A DNA stretch of 25,007 nucleotides, taken from assembly GCA_041563315.1 (NCBI GenBank), contig JBFFNE010000039.1:1-25007 (forward strand), in the 5' to 3' direction. Shown one piece after another: positions 7,687 through 14,389 of the stretch. The position numbers and the translations under genes were made by a program. Position 1 is the stretch's first letter, and each line of letters starts with the position of its first letter. Source of the stretch: JBFEYJ01 sp041563315 (GTDB lineage: Bacteria; Pseudomonadota; Gammaproteobacteria; Thiohalomonadales; Thiohalomonadaceae). The notes under the pieces are model-generated. The model ran no database searches, was not told where the DNA came from, and worked only from the letters and a program-made list of their open reading frames with translations.

Positions 7687-8580
7687 ATGGAATCACTCGA
7701 ACAACTGCACCGACAATTGGAGAGTCTTGATGACCTGCGCACCATCATCAAGACCATGAAGGCGCTCTCCGCGGCGAGCATCCGCCAATACGAACAGGCG
7801 GTCAGCGCACTTGCCGCCTACTACCTGACCGTGGAGCGCGGACTGCATGTCACCCTGAAGGGAACGGCCTCCCCCTCCTTGCCTCCTCGCCGCCGCCAAG
7901 AGCCAAGGCGACTTGCCGCCATCGTGTTCGGCTCCGATTACGGCCTCTGTGGCCGCTTCAACGAGGAGATCACCCAGTACGCTCTGGAGCGGATGGACTC
8001 GGCCGCCGCCGACCCCAAAAACCGCCTGCTACTCGCCGTCGGCGCGAGGGTGGCCGCCAGCCTGGAGCAGGCGGGGCAAAGTATCGAAGAGGACTTTCTG
8101 GTGCCCGGCTCGGCCCCACAAATCACCGCGACGGTACAGCAGATCCTGCTCAAGCTCGATGAGTGGCGTGAACAGGCCGGCGTGCACTACGTTTACCTGT
8201 TCTACAACCGTCATACCGGCGGCAAGGGGTATCACCCCACCGGCTTCGAATTGCTACCCATCAACCTGCACCGCTTCCACCGTCTGGAGGAGGAGCAATG
8301 GCCCTCGCGCGTGCTCCCCACCTTCACCATAGAGCGCGACGTGTTGCTTGCCCGGCTGTTGCACCAGTATCTGTTCGTGACGATCTTCCGTGCCTGCGCC
8401 GAATCCCAGGCCAGCGAGCACACTAGCCGCCTGGCGGCGATGCAAGCGGCGGAGCGCAATCTCGATGAGCGGCTGGAGGAGGTGACGATGGTGTTTCGCC
8501 GCGCTCGCCAAAATGCGATCACCTCCGAACTACTGGACGTGGTATCGGGTTTCGAGGCACTGACCACAGAAGAGAGATAA
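7687..8580 (+). CDS. atpG: N-type ATPase subunit gamma
   Basis: A 297-residue central rotor shaft. The N-terminal helix starts with the family pattern LHRQLESLDDLRTIIKTMKALSAASIRQYE, where canonical gamma has IKTMEMVAASKM. The Rossmann-like middle includes IVFGSDYGLCGRFNEE, corresponding to the conserved GLCG of gamma, and the C-terminal helix includes NLDERLEEVTMVFRRARQNAITSELLDVVSG. Five bases separate it from alpha, with GGAG just before the alpha stop. It is the last gene of the operon. No strong terminator follows directly; a repeat hairpin lies 80 bases downstream. Confidence 0.94.
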   Translation: MESLEQLHRQLESLDDLRTIIKTMKALSAASIRQYEQAVSALAAYYLTVERGLHVTLKGTASPSLPPRRRQEPRRLAAIVFGSDYGLCGRFNEEITQYALERMDSAAADPKNRLLLAVGARVAASLEQAGQSIEEDFLVPGSAPQITATVQQILLKLDEWREQAGVHYVYLFYNRHTGGKGYHPTGFELLPINLHRFHRLEEEQWPSRVLPTFTIERDVLLARLLHQYLFVTIFRACAESQASEHTSRLAAMQAAERNLDERLEEVTMVFRRARQNAITSELLDVVSGFEALTTEER

Positions 8581-8623
8581 GCCGGTTCCTGGCTGAGGGG
8601 GGACCCAATGTAAACGGTTGGCC

Positions 8624-8700
8624 GAGGTAAAACATTTCGACCATATTCATCGAAGGGGCCCTTCTCCCTGAGGGAGAGGGGGTGTCAGAGGTAAAGCATT
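8624..8700. repeat. Hairpin flanked by 13-base direct repeats after atpG
   Basis: GAGGTAAAACATT (8624-8636) recurs as GAGGTAAAGCATT (8688-8700). Between them CCCTTCTCCC (8659-8668) and GGGAGAGGGG (8672-8681) form a ten-base-pair hairpin around a three-base loop, with one T-G pair. Hairpins of the CTCTCCCT-GAGGGAGAG kind are dispersed repeats in many proteobacteria. It could act as an mRNA end or a spacer between the ATPase and the protease genes. Confidence 0.5.
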
Positions 8701-8711
8701 GAGACAGGCCA

Positions 8712-9875
8712 ATGGACAAAGAAACCGGCCATAAAAACACGACGGGATTGAAAGGCTACCACCTGTTCCGGATATTCGGATTCGAGGTGAAGCTCAACCT
8801 GACATGGTTACTACTGGCCATGCTCATCGTCTGGACCCTGGCAGCAGGGTTCTTCCCTGCCGATTATCCCGGCCTTGCCAAGCAAACTTACTGGTGGATG
8901 GGGGTGGCCGGAGCACTGGGGATCTTTTTTTCTATTGTGTTTCACGAGTTATCACATTCGTTGGTCGCGCGGCGTTATGGTTTGACTATCGGGGGAATCA
9001 CCCTATTCATTTTCGGTGGTGTGGCCGAGATGGAGGATGAACCGCTCAGTCCGAAAGCGGAGTTTCTCATGGCGCTGGCCGGACCGTTGGCGAGTCTTTT
9101 TCTGGTCGTTCTTTTTATCGAGTTGGAGAGGCTGGCGCTGGGGCTGAACGGGTCCCCCGGGATCATCGGCGTGGTTCATTACCTTGCCATAATCAATCTG
9201 CTGTTGGCGATCTTCAATCTCATGCCTGCCTTCCCTCTGGATGGAGGGCGGATGTTGCGCGCTACGCTGTGGTATTGGAAGAACGACCTGCATGCGGCAA
9301 CACGTCTGGCCAGCCGTATCGGCGCAGGTTTTGGCCTAGGCATGATGATTCTCGGAGGTTTTGCCTTCATTCAGGGGGCCTTTATCGGTGGTATGTGGTG
9401 GTTTCTCATCGGCGCCTTCCTGCGCTCTGCCGCCACCACCTCTTACCGGCAACTGCAGATCAAGGAGATGCTGAGTGACAAACCGGTACGCCGTTTCATG
9501 AATGAGGATCCGGTGACGGTGACACCTGATATCAGCATCGAGACATTCCTGGAGAAGTATGTAAAGCGGCATCGTTTCAGCCAGTATCCCGTGGTTGAAG
9601 GATCGAGGCTGGTCGGTTGTATCACGGCGCAGGAAATCGAAAAGGTACCCGAGGAAGAGCGGGCAGAGCGACGCATTTCCGAGTTGGTTAGCTCCTGCGC
9701 GCCTGCCAATACCGTCTCGCCGGACACCGATGCCATCAAACTGGTGACCGAGATGAGTCACCCCGACGCGAATACCCTTTATATGGTCGTGGAGGACGAG
9801 CATCTGGTGGGCGTGATCTCGCTCAAGGACCTGCGGGAGATCATCGCCATGAAGCTCAAGATGCTCAATGCGTAG
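8712..9875 (+). CDS. Site-2 protease family zinc metalloprotease (M50) with two CBS domains
   Basis: A 387-residue membrane protein. The zinc-binding motif HELSH is at 78-82 (His78, Glu79, His82), inside a hydrophobic helix, and the third ligand is Asp177 in NLMPAFPLDGGR. About six membrane segments cover residues 28-240. Residues 257-314 and 321-381 are two CBS domains (RFMNEDPVTVTPDISIETFLEKY and a second copy ending LVGVISLKDLREI), which in this subfamily bind nucleotides and regulate cleavage. It would cut substrates within the membrane, for example anti-sigma factors or signal-peptide remnants. The start has only a weak GACAGG upstream. It follows the ATPase operon in the same direction after 131 bases; whether it is co-transcribed is unclear. 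Confidence 0.9.
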   Translation: MDKETGHKNTTGLKGYHLFRIFGFEVKLNLTWLLLAMLIVWTLAAGFFPADYPGLAKQTYWWMGVAGALGIFFSIVFHELSHSLVARRYGLTIGGITLFIFGGVAEMEDEPLSPKAEFLMALAGPLASLFLVVLFIELERLALGLNGSPGIIGVVHYLAIINLLLAIFNLMPAFPLDGGRMLRATLWYWKNDLHAATRLASRIGAGFGLGMMILGGFAFIQGAFIGGMWWFLIGAFLRSAATTSYRQLQIKEMLSDKPVRRFMNEDPVTVTPDISIETFLEKYVKRHRFSQYPVVEGSRLVGCITAQEIEKVPEEERAERRISELVSSCAPANTVSPDTDAIKLVTEMSHPDANTLYMVVEDEHLVGVISLKDLREIIAMKLKMLNA

Positions 9876-9959
9876 CGATCATGGACTTCAAAAACCACCC
9901 CAACACCTCGACAGTGCCCCCTTTTCAAAGCCCACTCCCAGTCTCGGGGAAAGGTAACC

Positions 9960-9983
9960 ATGAACTTGCATTATGTCACTTGA
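9960..9983 (+). CDS. Seven-codon upstream reading frame overlapping the dedA-like start
   Basis: AAGG at 9951-9954 is followed by ATG at 9960 and the peptide MNLHYVT, ending at a TGA inside the first codons of the DedA-family gene in another frame. The DedA start at 9973 lacks a clear ribosome binding site, so termination of this leader could re-initiate there. The peptide sequence itself suggests no function. Confidence 0.3.
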   Translation: MNLHYVT

Positions 9984-10524
9984 ATACATCGTCGACACCT
10001 ATGGTTATGCGGCTATCCTCATTGGTACCTTTTTTGAGGGGGAGACGGTGCTGGTGCTGGGAGGGGCGGCGGCCAAGCTGAAGTATCTTGAACTGCAGTG
10101 GGTGATTCTGTGTGCCTTTACGGGAACCTTTCTGGGGGATCAGTTGTATTTCTTTATCGGCCGTTACAAGGGACAGGACATCCTTGAGCGATGGCCTGCC
10201 TGGCAAAAGCGCGTCGACAAGGTGTCGTTGTTGCTGGAAAAACGCTTCTTGCTCGTTATTATGGGGTTTCGCTTTATTTATGGAATACGCACAGTAACGC
10301 CCTTTGTGCTCGGCATGAGTCGTGTTCGCATAATTGAATTCATGCTGCTTAACGCCATTAGCGCCATGGTGTGGGCCAATCTCTTCGGAATTCTTGGATA
10401 TATCTTTGGCCATGCGCTGGAACTGCTACTAGGTGACATCAAGCGTTTTGAGCTAGGAATTCTCGCGGGAATTTTTATTGCCGGGATGGTTCTTTGGTTA
10501 CTGAAAGTCGCTCGTCGAAAGTAA
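9973..10524 (+). CDS. DedA family membrane protein
   Basis: A 183-residue integral membrane protein with the DedA/SNARE-associated signatures: the re-entrant acidic motif FEGETVLVLGG near residue 21, GDQLYFFIGRYKG, and the Arg/Gly-rich RFIYGIRTVTPFVLGMSR around 97-114. Four to five hydrophobic segments are visible. DedA proteins are lipid flippases or scramblases (undecaprenyl phosphate and phospholipid recycling) needed for envelope stability and membrane potential. The ATG has no good ribosome binding site of its own. A seven-codon reading frame (9960-9983) with AAGG five bases upstream overlaps it by 11 bases and may load ribosomes by coupling. The gene converges on the UspA gene. Confidence 0.88.
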   Translation: MSLEYIVDTYGYAAILIGTFFEGETVLVLGGAAAKLKYLELQWVILCAFTGTFLGDQLYFFIGRYKGQDILERWPAWQKRVDKVSLLLEKRFLLVIMGFRFIYGIRTVTPFVLGMSRVRIIEFMLLNAISAMVWANLFGILGYIFGHALELLLGDIKRFELGILAGIFIAGMVLWLLKVARRK

Positions 10525-10552
10525 GGCTGAGTGCGATGCCGGGTCAGTGCCT

Positions 10553-10990
10553 TCATGAAGTGGGATGGCGGACAATCAGTACATCACAATGGGCTCTGTG
10601 CGCGACCCGGTCGGTTGTGGATCCCAGCATATCACTTATTCCATGCCGTCTATGGGCGCCCACTACCAACAAATCAGCCTGCTTCTGCTCAGCAATACGA
10701 AGGATTTCGTGCTTTGGCTGGCCAGTGGTCACGATTCGTTCAATGGATGATTCACCCATGGAATTCAACAGGACGTCCAGACGCTCATAAGCCTTCTCAA
10801 CCAATTTGTTTTCGGCGTTATTTACGGGAGGGACGATATAGTCGGCATCCATGGGAGTCGTATACTCGACTACATTCAATATCGTTATGTTGGCGCAGTA
10901 CTGTCTTGCCAGTGACAGAGCGTTACTGATGACATGATTGGATGATGTGCTGAAGTCAACCGCAGCGATGATGTTCAGGTATTTGTGCAT
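10553..10990 (-). CDS. Universal stress protein (UspA family)
   Basis: A single-domain, 145-residue cytoplasmic protein. The start MHKYLNIIAAVDFSTSS gives the first strand and nucleotide-contacting Asp of the family, and the C-terminal DLLVVGAHRRHGISDMLGSTTDRVAHRAHCDVLIVR matches the signature Gly-x2-Gly-x9-Gly-Ser/Thr except that the second Gly is Arg (GAHR). ATP binding may therefore be altered, though many members of the family vary here. AGGATGAG upstream supports the ATG. UspA proteins rise in growth arrest and other stress. It is convergent with the DedA gene, with 28 bases between. Confidence 0.92.
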   Translation of the reverse strand: MHKYLNIIAAVDFSTSSNHVISNALSLARQYCANITILNVVEYTTPMDADYIVPPVNNAENKLVEKAYERLDVLLNSMGESSIERIVTTGQPKHEILRIAEQKQADLLVVGAHRRHGISDMLGSTTDRVAHRAHCDVLIVRHPTS

Positions 10991-11212
10991 GGTAGCTCAT
11001 CCTGAAAAGTGTGACGAACAGGTGTTGCATGTCGTGGATTGATGAAGGCATTGTCTGCGTCAGTCAGAAGAAATTATAGCGAACATCTGACACCACCACT
11101 TCCTGGCATGCCAGTACAGCCAAAGAGAGATGGAAGCTTTGCGGTTGTGCTAGTCTTAAATGTATCGGCTAAAGGCTGCCGGTTGGGTATCGAAATGGCA
11201 TAAGGCTCAGGT

Positions 11213-11593
11213 ATGGGGATAACACCTGGAGGGGAAAACAGTAAACTCAATGTCACCGGTCTTGCACTGGATCGAACGGTGCTTGCCAATGAAAGAACCT
11301 ATACCGCATGGCTCCGCACAGGTCTGGCCGCTCTGGCGACCGGACTGGGGATTGCCCGTTTCATGATGGGTACCATGCCATCATGGAGTATTCGTCTGAT
11401 TGCCACGTTTCTGATTCTCTTCAGCGCGGCCGCTTTCCTGATTGCCGCCTGGCGTTATGAGGGTATGGGGTTTGCTCTATCTTACCTGGACGTAAAACGG
11501 ATCCGCCCTGTTCTGGTGAAAACCCTGAGCCTTGTTCTGGCTGGGTGTTCATTATTATCCCTGGTTGGTTTGTGGTATATGCTGGACGGATAA
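11213..11593 (+). CDS. DUF202 (YidH-like) membrane protein
   Basis: A 126-residue protein with the DUF202 hallmark LALDRTVLANERTYTAWLRTGLAALATGLGIARF at residues 17-50, followed by two more membrane helices (about 60-82 and 100-124). The family is widespread, has three membrane segments and no proven function. AAGG lies seven bases before the ATG. It is alone on its strand: UspA is divergent upstream, and a minus-strand P-type ATPase remnant lies immediately downstream. Confidence 0.85.
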   Translation: MGITPGGENSKLNVTGLALDRTVLANERTYTAWLRTGLAALATGLGIARFMMGTMPSWSIRLIATFLILFSAAAFLIAAWRYEGMGFALSYLDVKRIRPVLVKTLSLVLAGCSLLSLVGLWYMLDG

Positions 11594-11600
11594 AAAAGGC

Positions 11601-11747
11601 TTAACCTTCGCTGTTGCGTTTTGATAACAATTTATAGGCCATCATTTTCACCACATCATTAATCACAAGCCATGCCAAAGCATACGCCCACATCCAAAGG
11701 GCGTACTCCCATCCTATAGGCGCGACCAGGAAACCGTAGACGGGGAA
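11601..11747 (-). pseudogene. Remnant of the C-terminus of a P-type (plasma-membrane type) H+-ATPase
   Basis: On the minus strand a 48-residue open stretch reads VYGFLVAPIGWEYALWMW and continues AYALAWLVINDVVKMMAY before ending KLLSKRNSEG and TAA. This is the pattern of the last membrane helix and tail of proton-efflux P-type ATPases (YxxAxxxWxYALAWFxxNDxxKxxxY). An in-frame TGA at 11750-11748 closes it upstream. In another frame the bases just beyond read AVSATRLI, like the preceding helix, so a frame-disrupting deletion is likely. The phosphorylation motif DKTGT and the other helices are absent; the rest of the gene is gone. Nothing suggests that the remnant is expressed. Confidence 0.65.
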
Positions 11748-11811
11748 TCAGACGTGTGGCCGAAACCGCAAAGGAATTTACGATTTTCCCGCAAAAGCAT
11801 CTGATGTCTAC

Positions 11812-11845
11812 CAAAAAAAAAGCTGCGCCCAAAAGGGCGCAGCTT
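11812..11845 (-). terminator. Strong Rho-independent terminator of the two-gene cassette
   Basis: On the minus strand AAGCTGCGCCC and GGGCGCAGCTT form a perfect 11-base-pair stem around TTTT, followed by a run of nine T. It lies 43 bases beyond the stop of the lipoprotein gene, so the cassette has a defined end. The remaining bases of 11594-11887 hold only the ATPase remnant. Confidence 0.92.
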
Positions 11846-11887
11846 GCTCGTAGGGAAAGAGGCGAGGTAATTTACCGTTTCAGTACC

Positions 11888-12562
11888 TTACCTGACACTA
11901 TCTACATATTCGGCGAGATCCGTTGGTTTAAGATCGGCCTTCCAGCTTTCCGCACCATGTTTCATTACTCGCTCTTCCCATTTCTTGATGCGAGAACGAT
12001 ATATTTGTGGATTGGTGTTGTCAGAGTTTAATTTTATTACGTTCATCGCAGCAATATGGATGTTCGTAAATTCATCGTTGTTGAAGCTGCGCTTGAGACC
12101 CGGTTTGAGCTCTTCTTTCATGTCGCTGAAGATAAACATAACCTGATTGCCGGCTTGGGTACTTTTTAAATAACCACTACAGAGCATCATTGCGCCACTT
12201 ATATCTGTGTATTGTGCGCCGCCCTTCTCGGTGGCAAATGCATCGAGGGATTTTGCAAACTCCACTCGTTGTACGTTGGCCTGAGAAGGTCGGTAGTCAA
12301 GCGTTAGCTGGCTTTTGATGTTTTTTTCATTGTAGCTACTGCTATCAATTGCGATCAGGGCAAGGCTGTCACCAGGGAGCATCTTGGGCAAAATCCCCGC
12401 CTTGATGATTTGAACCATATTGCCCTTCTCTTTGGCATAGGTGCCAGAGACATCAGCGAGTGCGCATATGGCGGTTTCATACTGCTTGTTATCGGAACAT
12501 GCGGAAAGCAATGTCGCGGTAGCTGCAAGCAACAAGATGTGAGGTTTTATGCTTGTTATCAC
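11888..12562 (-). CDS. Predicted lipoprotein with a von Willebrand A-like domain
   Basis: A 224-residue protein not recognised as a named family. The N-terminus is a lipoprotein signal: Lys6, a hydrophobic core and lipobox LLSAC, so Cys22 would be lipidated. The rest has the plan of a VWA domain: strand plus MIDAS DVSGT (Asp37, Ser39, Thr41) in AICALADVSGTY, a Thr in QYTDISGAM (Thr119), and Asp147 in VMFIFSDM, the third MIDAS position. Such domains bind a divalent metal and partner proteins. The start is GTG, with AGGAAGGA eight bases upstream. It follows the membrane-protein gene by 24 bases on the same strand and precedes a strong terminator, so the two are probably one transcript and may form a complex. 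The gene is more A+T-rich than the ATPase operon. Confidence 0.7.
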   Translation of the reverse strand: MITSIKPHILLLAATATLLSACSDNKQYETAICALADVSGTYAKEKGNMVQIIKAGILPKMLPGDSLALIAIDSSSYNEKNIKSQLTLDYRPSQANVQRVEFAKSLDAFATEKGGAQYTDISGAMMLCSGYLKSTQAGNQVMFIFSDMKEELKPGLKRSFNNDEFTNIHIAAMNVIKLNSDNTNPQIYRSRIKKWEERVMKHGAESWKADLKPTDLAEYVDSVR

Positions 12563-12586
12563 GTCAGTAGTCCTTCCTGAATAGGT

Positions 12587-13978
12587 TTATGACTTGCCTT
12601 TAATAAGATTACCTATCTGCGTCGGAATAATGATGTAGGCATCGTAAATGTGAATGATGGCTTTCATGATGGTGTTGAGTAAGTGACCTATAATACCAAC
12701 CAGATAGCCAACCAACATGATGACAAGAATTAATAGCTTATTAAGCACATGCTGACTACTTTCAATCAACATTTCCAGGGGTACGGCAACCATCGCGAGT
12801 ATCCAGGGCAGTACAAAGCCAAGTGTGGCCTGGCCAATGACGGTGATTTTTGAGTCATTTCCACTGACGGCGGATATCGCCTTTCCGGCCAAAGCCTGAG
12901 TGGTGGCAGCATTGGTTTCTGCAATATGTTCACGCAACACGGCCAGCGCCGCCTCTACCGAGGCAAGGAAGAACAAACCTAACAACGATGCGTAAAGAAG
13001 AATGCGACGCTTGCTGATCGTCATGCCGGCGATTTGCGGGAAAATACCTGTGATACCCAAGGCTTCCATCAGAAAGATGCCCAGAACAATCTCCAGTGCC
13101 ACGATTACCAGGGCCGAAACATCCGACACCTGCAGCCCGAGTACACGTGCCCCCGCCGGGACGAGTTCGGACATGGGCAAGGCAATAAGCTGGAAATTGA
13201 TGAAGGCACCGAATCCTGCCACCAGAATCACCAGCAGGGAGAAGATGAATAATTTGGTTGCTTTGGCTGAAAGCATATCGATTGAATCCGCTCCGCCATG
13301 CCTGACCTTGCTGTACTCCTGCATGTATTTTTCGATTTTGCCAGTCGTTTCAAGCACCAGTTCGACCTTGGTACTTACCACATTCATCAGCTTGAGGATT
13401 TTTGTCCATGTGGGTGCCAACGAGGAGAGAATCTTGTGTCGCTTGGAGGCTGTTTTGCGCATCTCTGACAAGGCTGCCTTTTCACCTTCAACGGCAGACT
13501 TGTGTAGCTCTTTCAGCATTTTCTCGATAACTCTGTCGCCTGAAGCTGACCCCTTCATTCGTGCTATGGACTCGACGGCATCACTCCAGCCCGGCGCTTC
13601 CGGGACGACTTGTCCACACTCTTTAAAATCAGAATCAATGTTGGCAATACTTTCATCGAGTTTGAGGTGCAGCGAAGGATAGTCGGCAAGGTGCCTGGTA
13701 TAGCTTGCCTCCATGCGCTTGAATTCCTGGGCGATCTTCTGTTCGCTATCGGCAATGCTAGATTCCAGCAATACTCTTTTGTTTTTTTCGCGAAGTTTCA
13801 CTACGACAGACTTGATCCAGTCCGAGATCTTTGTCAGTCCACCCGCGATGCCGTCATTGAGGCTGTCCAGTGCCTGATGCAAGGGAGCTCGAGCAAAATA
13901 GAGAAACACCATACTGGTGCTTACTAGCATCAAAATGGAAAGAAATGGCATGTCTGGCCATATATAAAGGTTGCGCAT
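12587..13978 (-). CDS. Uncharacterised six-TM protein with a long extramembrane helical domain
   Basis: A 463-residue protein that I do not recognise. One membrane helix at about 9-28 is followed by some 210 mostly charged, helix-favouring residues (30-240, with Lys/Glu-rich stretches that suggest coiled coil) and then five hydrophobic segments at about 241-264, 284-306, 325-347, 381-403 and 412-440. A short polar loop with SGNDSK lies near 372-377. No nucleotide-binding or protease motif is seen. The ATG has AGAGGAG seven bases upstream. It is the first gene of the cassette, with the VWA-like lipoprotein gene 24 bases downstream. Two palindromes lie 28-58 bases upstream of its ATG. The plan (helix, coiled coil, membrane bundle) would suit a scaffold or mechanosensing or transport component, but this is a guess. 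Confidence 0.7.
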   Translation of the reverse strand: MRNLYIWPDMPFLSILMLVSTSMVFLYFARAPLHQALDSLNDGIAGGLTKISDWIKSVVVKLREKNKRVLLESSIADSEQKIAQEFKRMEASYTRHLADYPSLHLKLDESIANIDSDFKECGQVVPEAPGWSDAVESIARMKGSASGDRVIEKMLKELHKSAVEGEKAALSEMRKTASKRHKILSSLAPTWTKILKLMNVVSTKVELVLETTGKIEKYMQEYSKVRHGGADSIDMLSAKATKLFIFSLLVILVAGFGAFINFQLIALPMSELVPAGARVLGLQVSDVSALVIVALEIVLGIFLMEALGITGIFPQIAGMTISKRRILLYASLLGLFFLASVEAALAVLREHIAETNAATTQALAGKAISAVSGNDSKITVIGQATLGFVLPWILAMVAVPLEMLIESSQHVLNKLLILVIMLVGYLVGIIGHLLNTIMKAIIHIYDAYIIIPTQIGNLIKGKS

Positions 13979-14005
13979 CGTTTGCTCCTCTAATGTAGGT
14001 TCCCT

Positions 14006-14036
14006 TTAGAATATTCTAATAATGCTATATGGCATT
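14006..14036. promoter_or_regulatory. Two adjacent palindromes upstream of the two-gene cassette
   Basis: TTAGAATATTCTAA (14006-14019) is a perfect 14-base palindrome. One base further, AATGCTATATGGCATT (14021-14036) is a 16-base palindrome with a single mismatched pair. Their 28-58 base distance from the ATG of the six-TM gene is right for operators over a promoter. The core GAA..TTC resembles several repressor sites, so no regulator can be named. Confidence 0.45.
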
Positions 14037-14333
14037 GCGTCTTGATATTGTGATTTGTTCTTTGTTTGTGTGGTTGCCGTAATCACGATGCCGGATATTT
14101 TCGTTCTGTCCGTCACCGTCTTACAGTATGCCGCATCAGAGTCTAAAGCAATAATGTGATTCCGTTATGTGACGCAACACCAAAATTGAATAACCTGATC
14201 CGTGACAGACTCTGCCGTTTGGATGTCCGGGTATTCATTTTCTCACGCACAACGGCATCGGACCTCCTCCCCTTCAGTCACTGCACTATTGTCTATACTT
14301 CCAGGCATCCTCTTTCCGGACAATTCCTGACAA

Positions 14334-14350
14334 CTGTCACGTTATGACAG
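14334..14350. promoter_or_regulatory. Inverted repeat upstream of polX
   Basis: CTGTCA-CGTTA-TGACAG is a 17-base inverted repeat with six-base arms, 40 bases before the polX ATG and about 35 bases after a TATACT -10-like box. It could be an operator or a 5'-UTR hairpin; the regulator is unknown. Confidence 0.35.
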
Positions 14351-14389
14351 ATGGTTTCAGATAAGCTGCAGAACCCCTGGAGACCTGCT

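Larger units (their letters stand above)
13979..14389. other. Intergenic region between the cassette and polX, with operator-like palindromes
   Basis: This 411-base region separates two divergent genes and holds no convincing gene. It contains palindromes next to the cassette (14006-14036) and an inverted repeat near polX (14334-14350). TATACT at 14294-14299 resembles a -10 box for polX, but its -35 partner is poor. Nothing else was recognised between 14037 and 14290. Confidence 0.5.

Noticed and set aside
13002..13682. Plus-strand frame of 226 codons
   Set aside because: It is antisense to the six-TM gene, has no ribosome binding site and encodes a low-complexity Ser/Ala-rich product.
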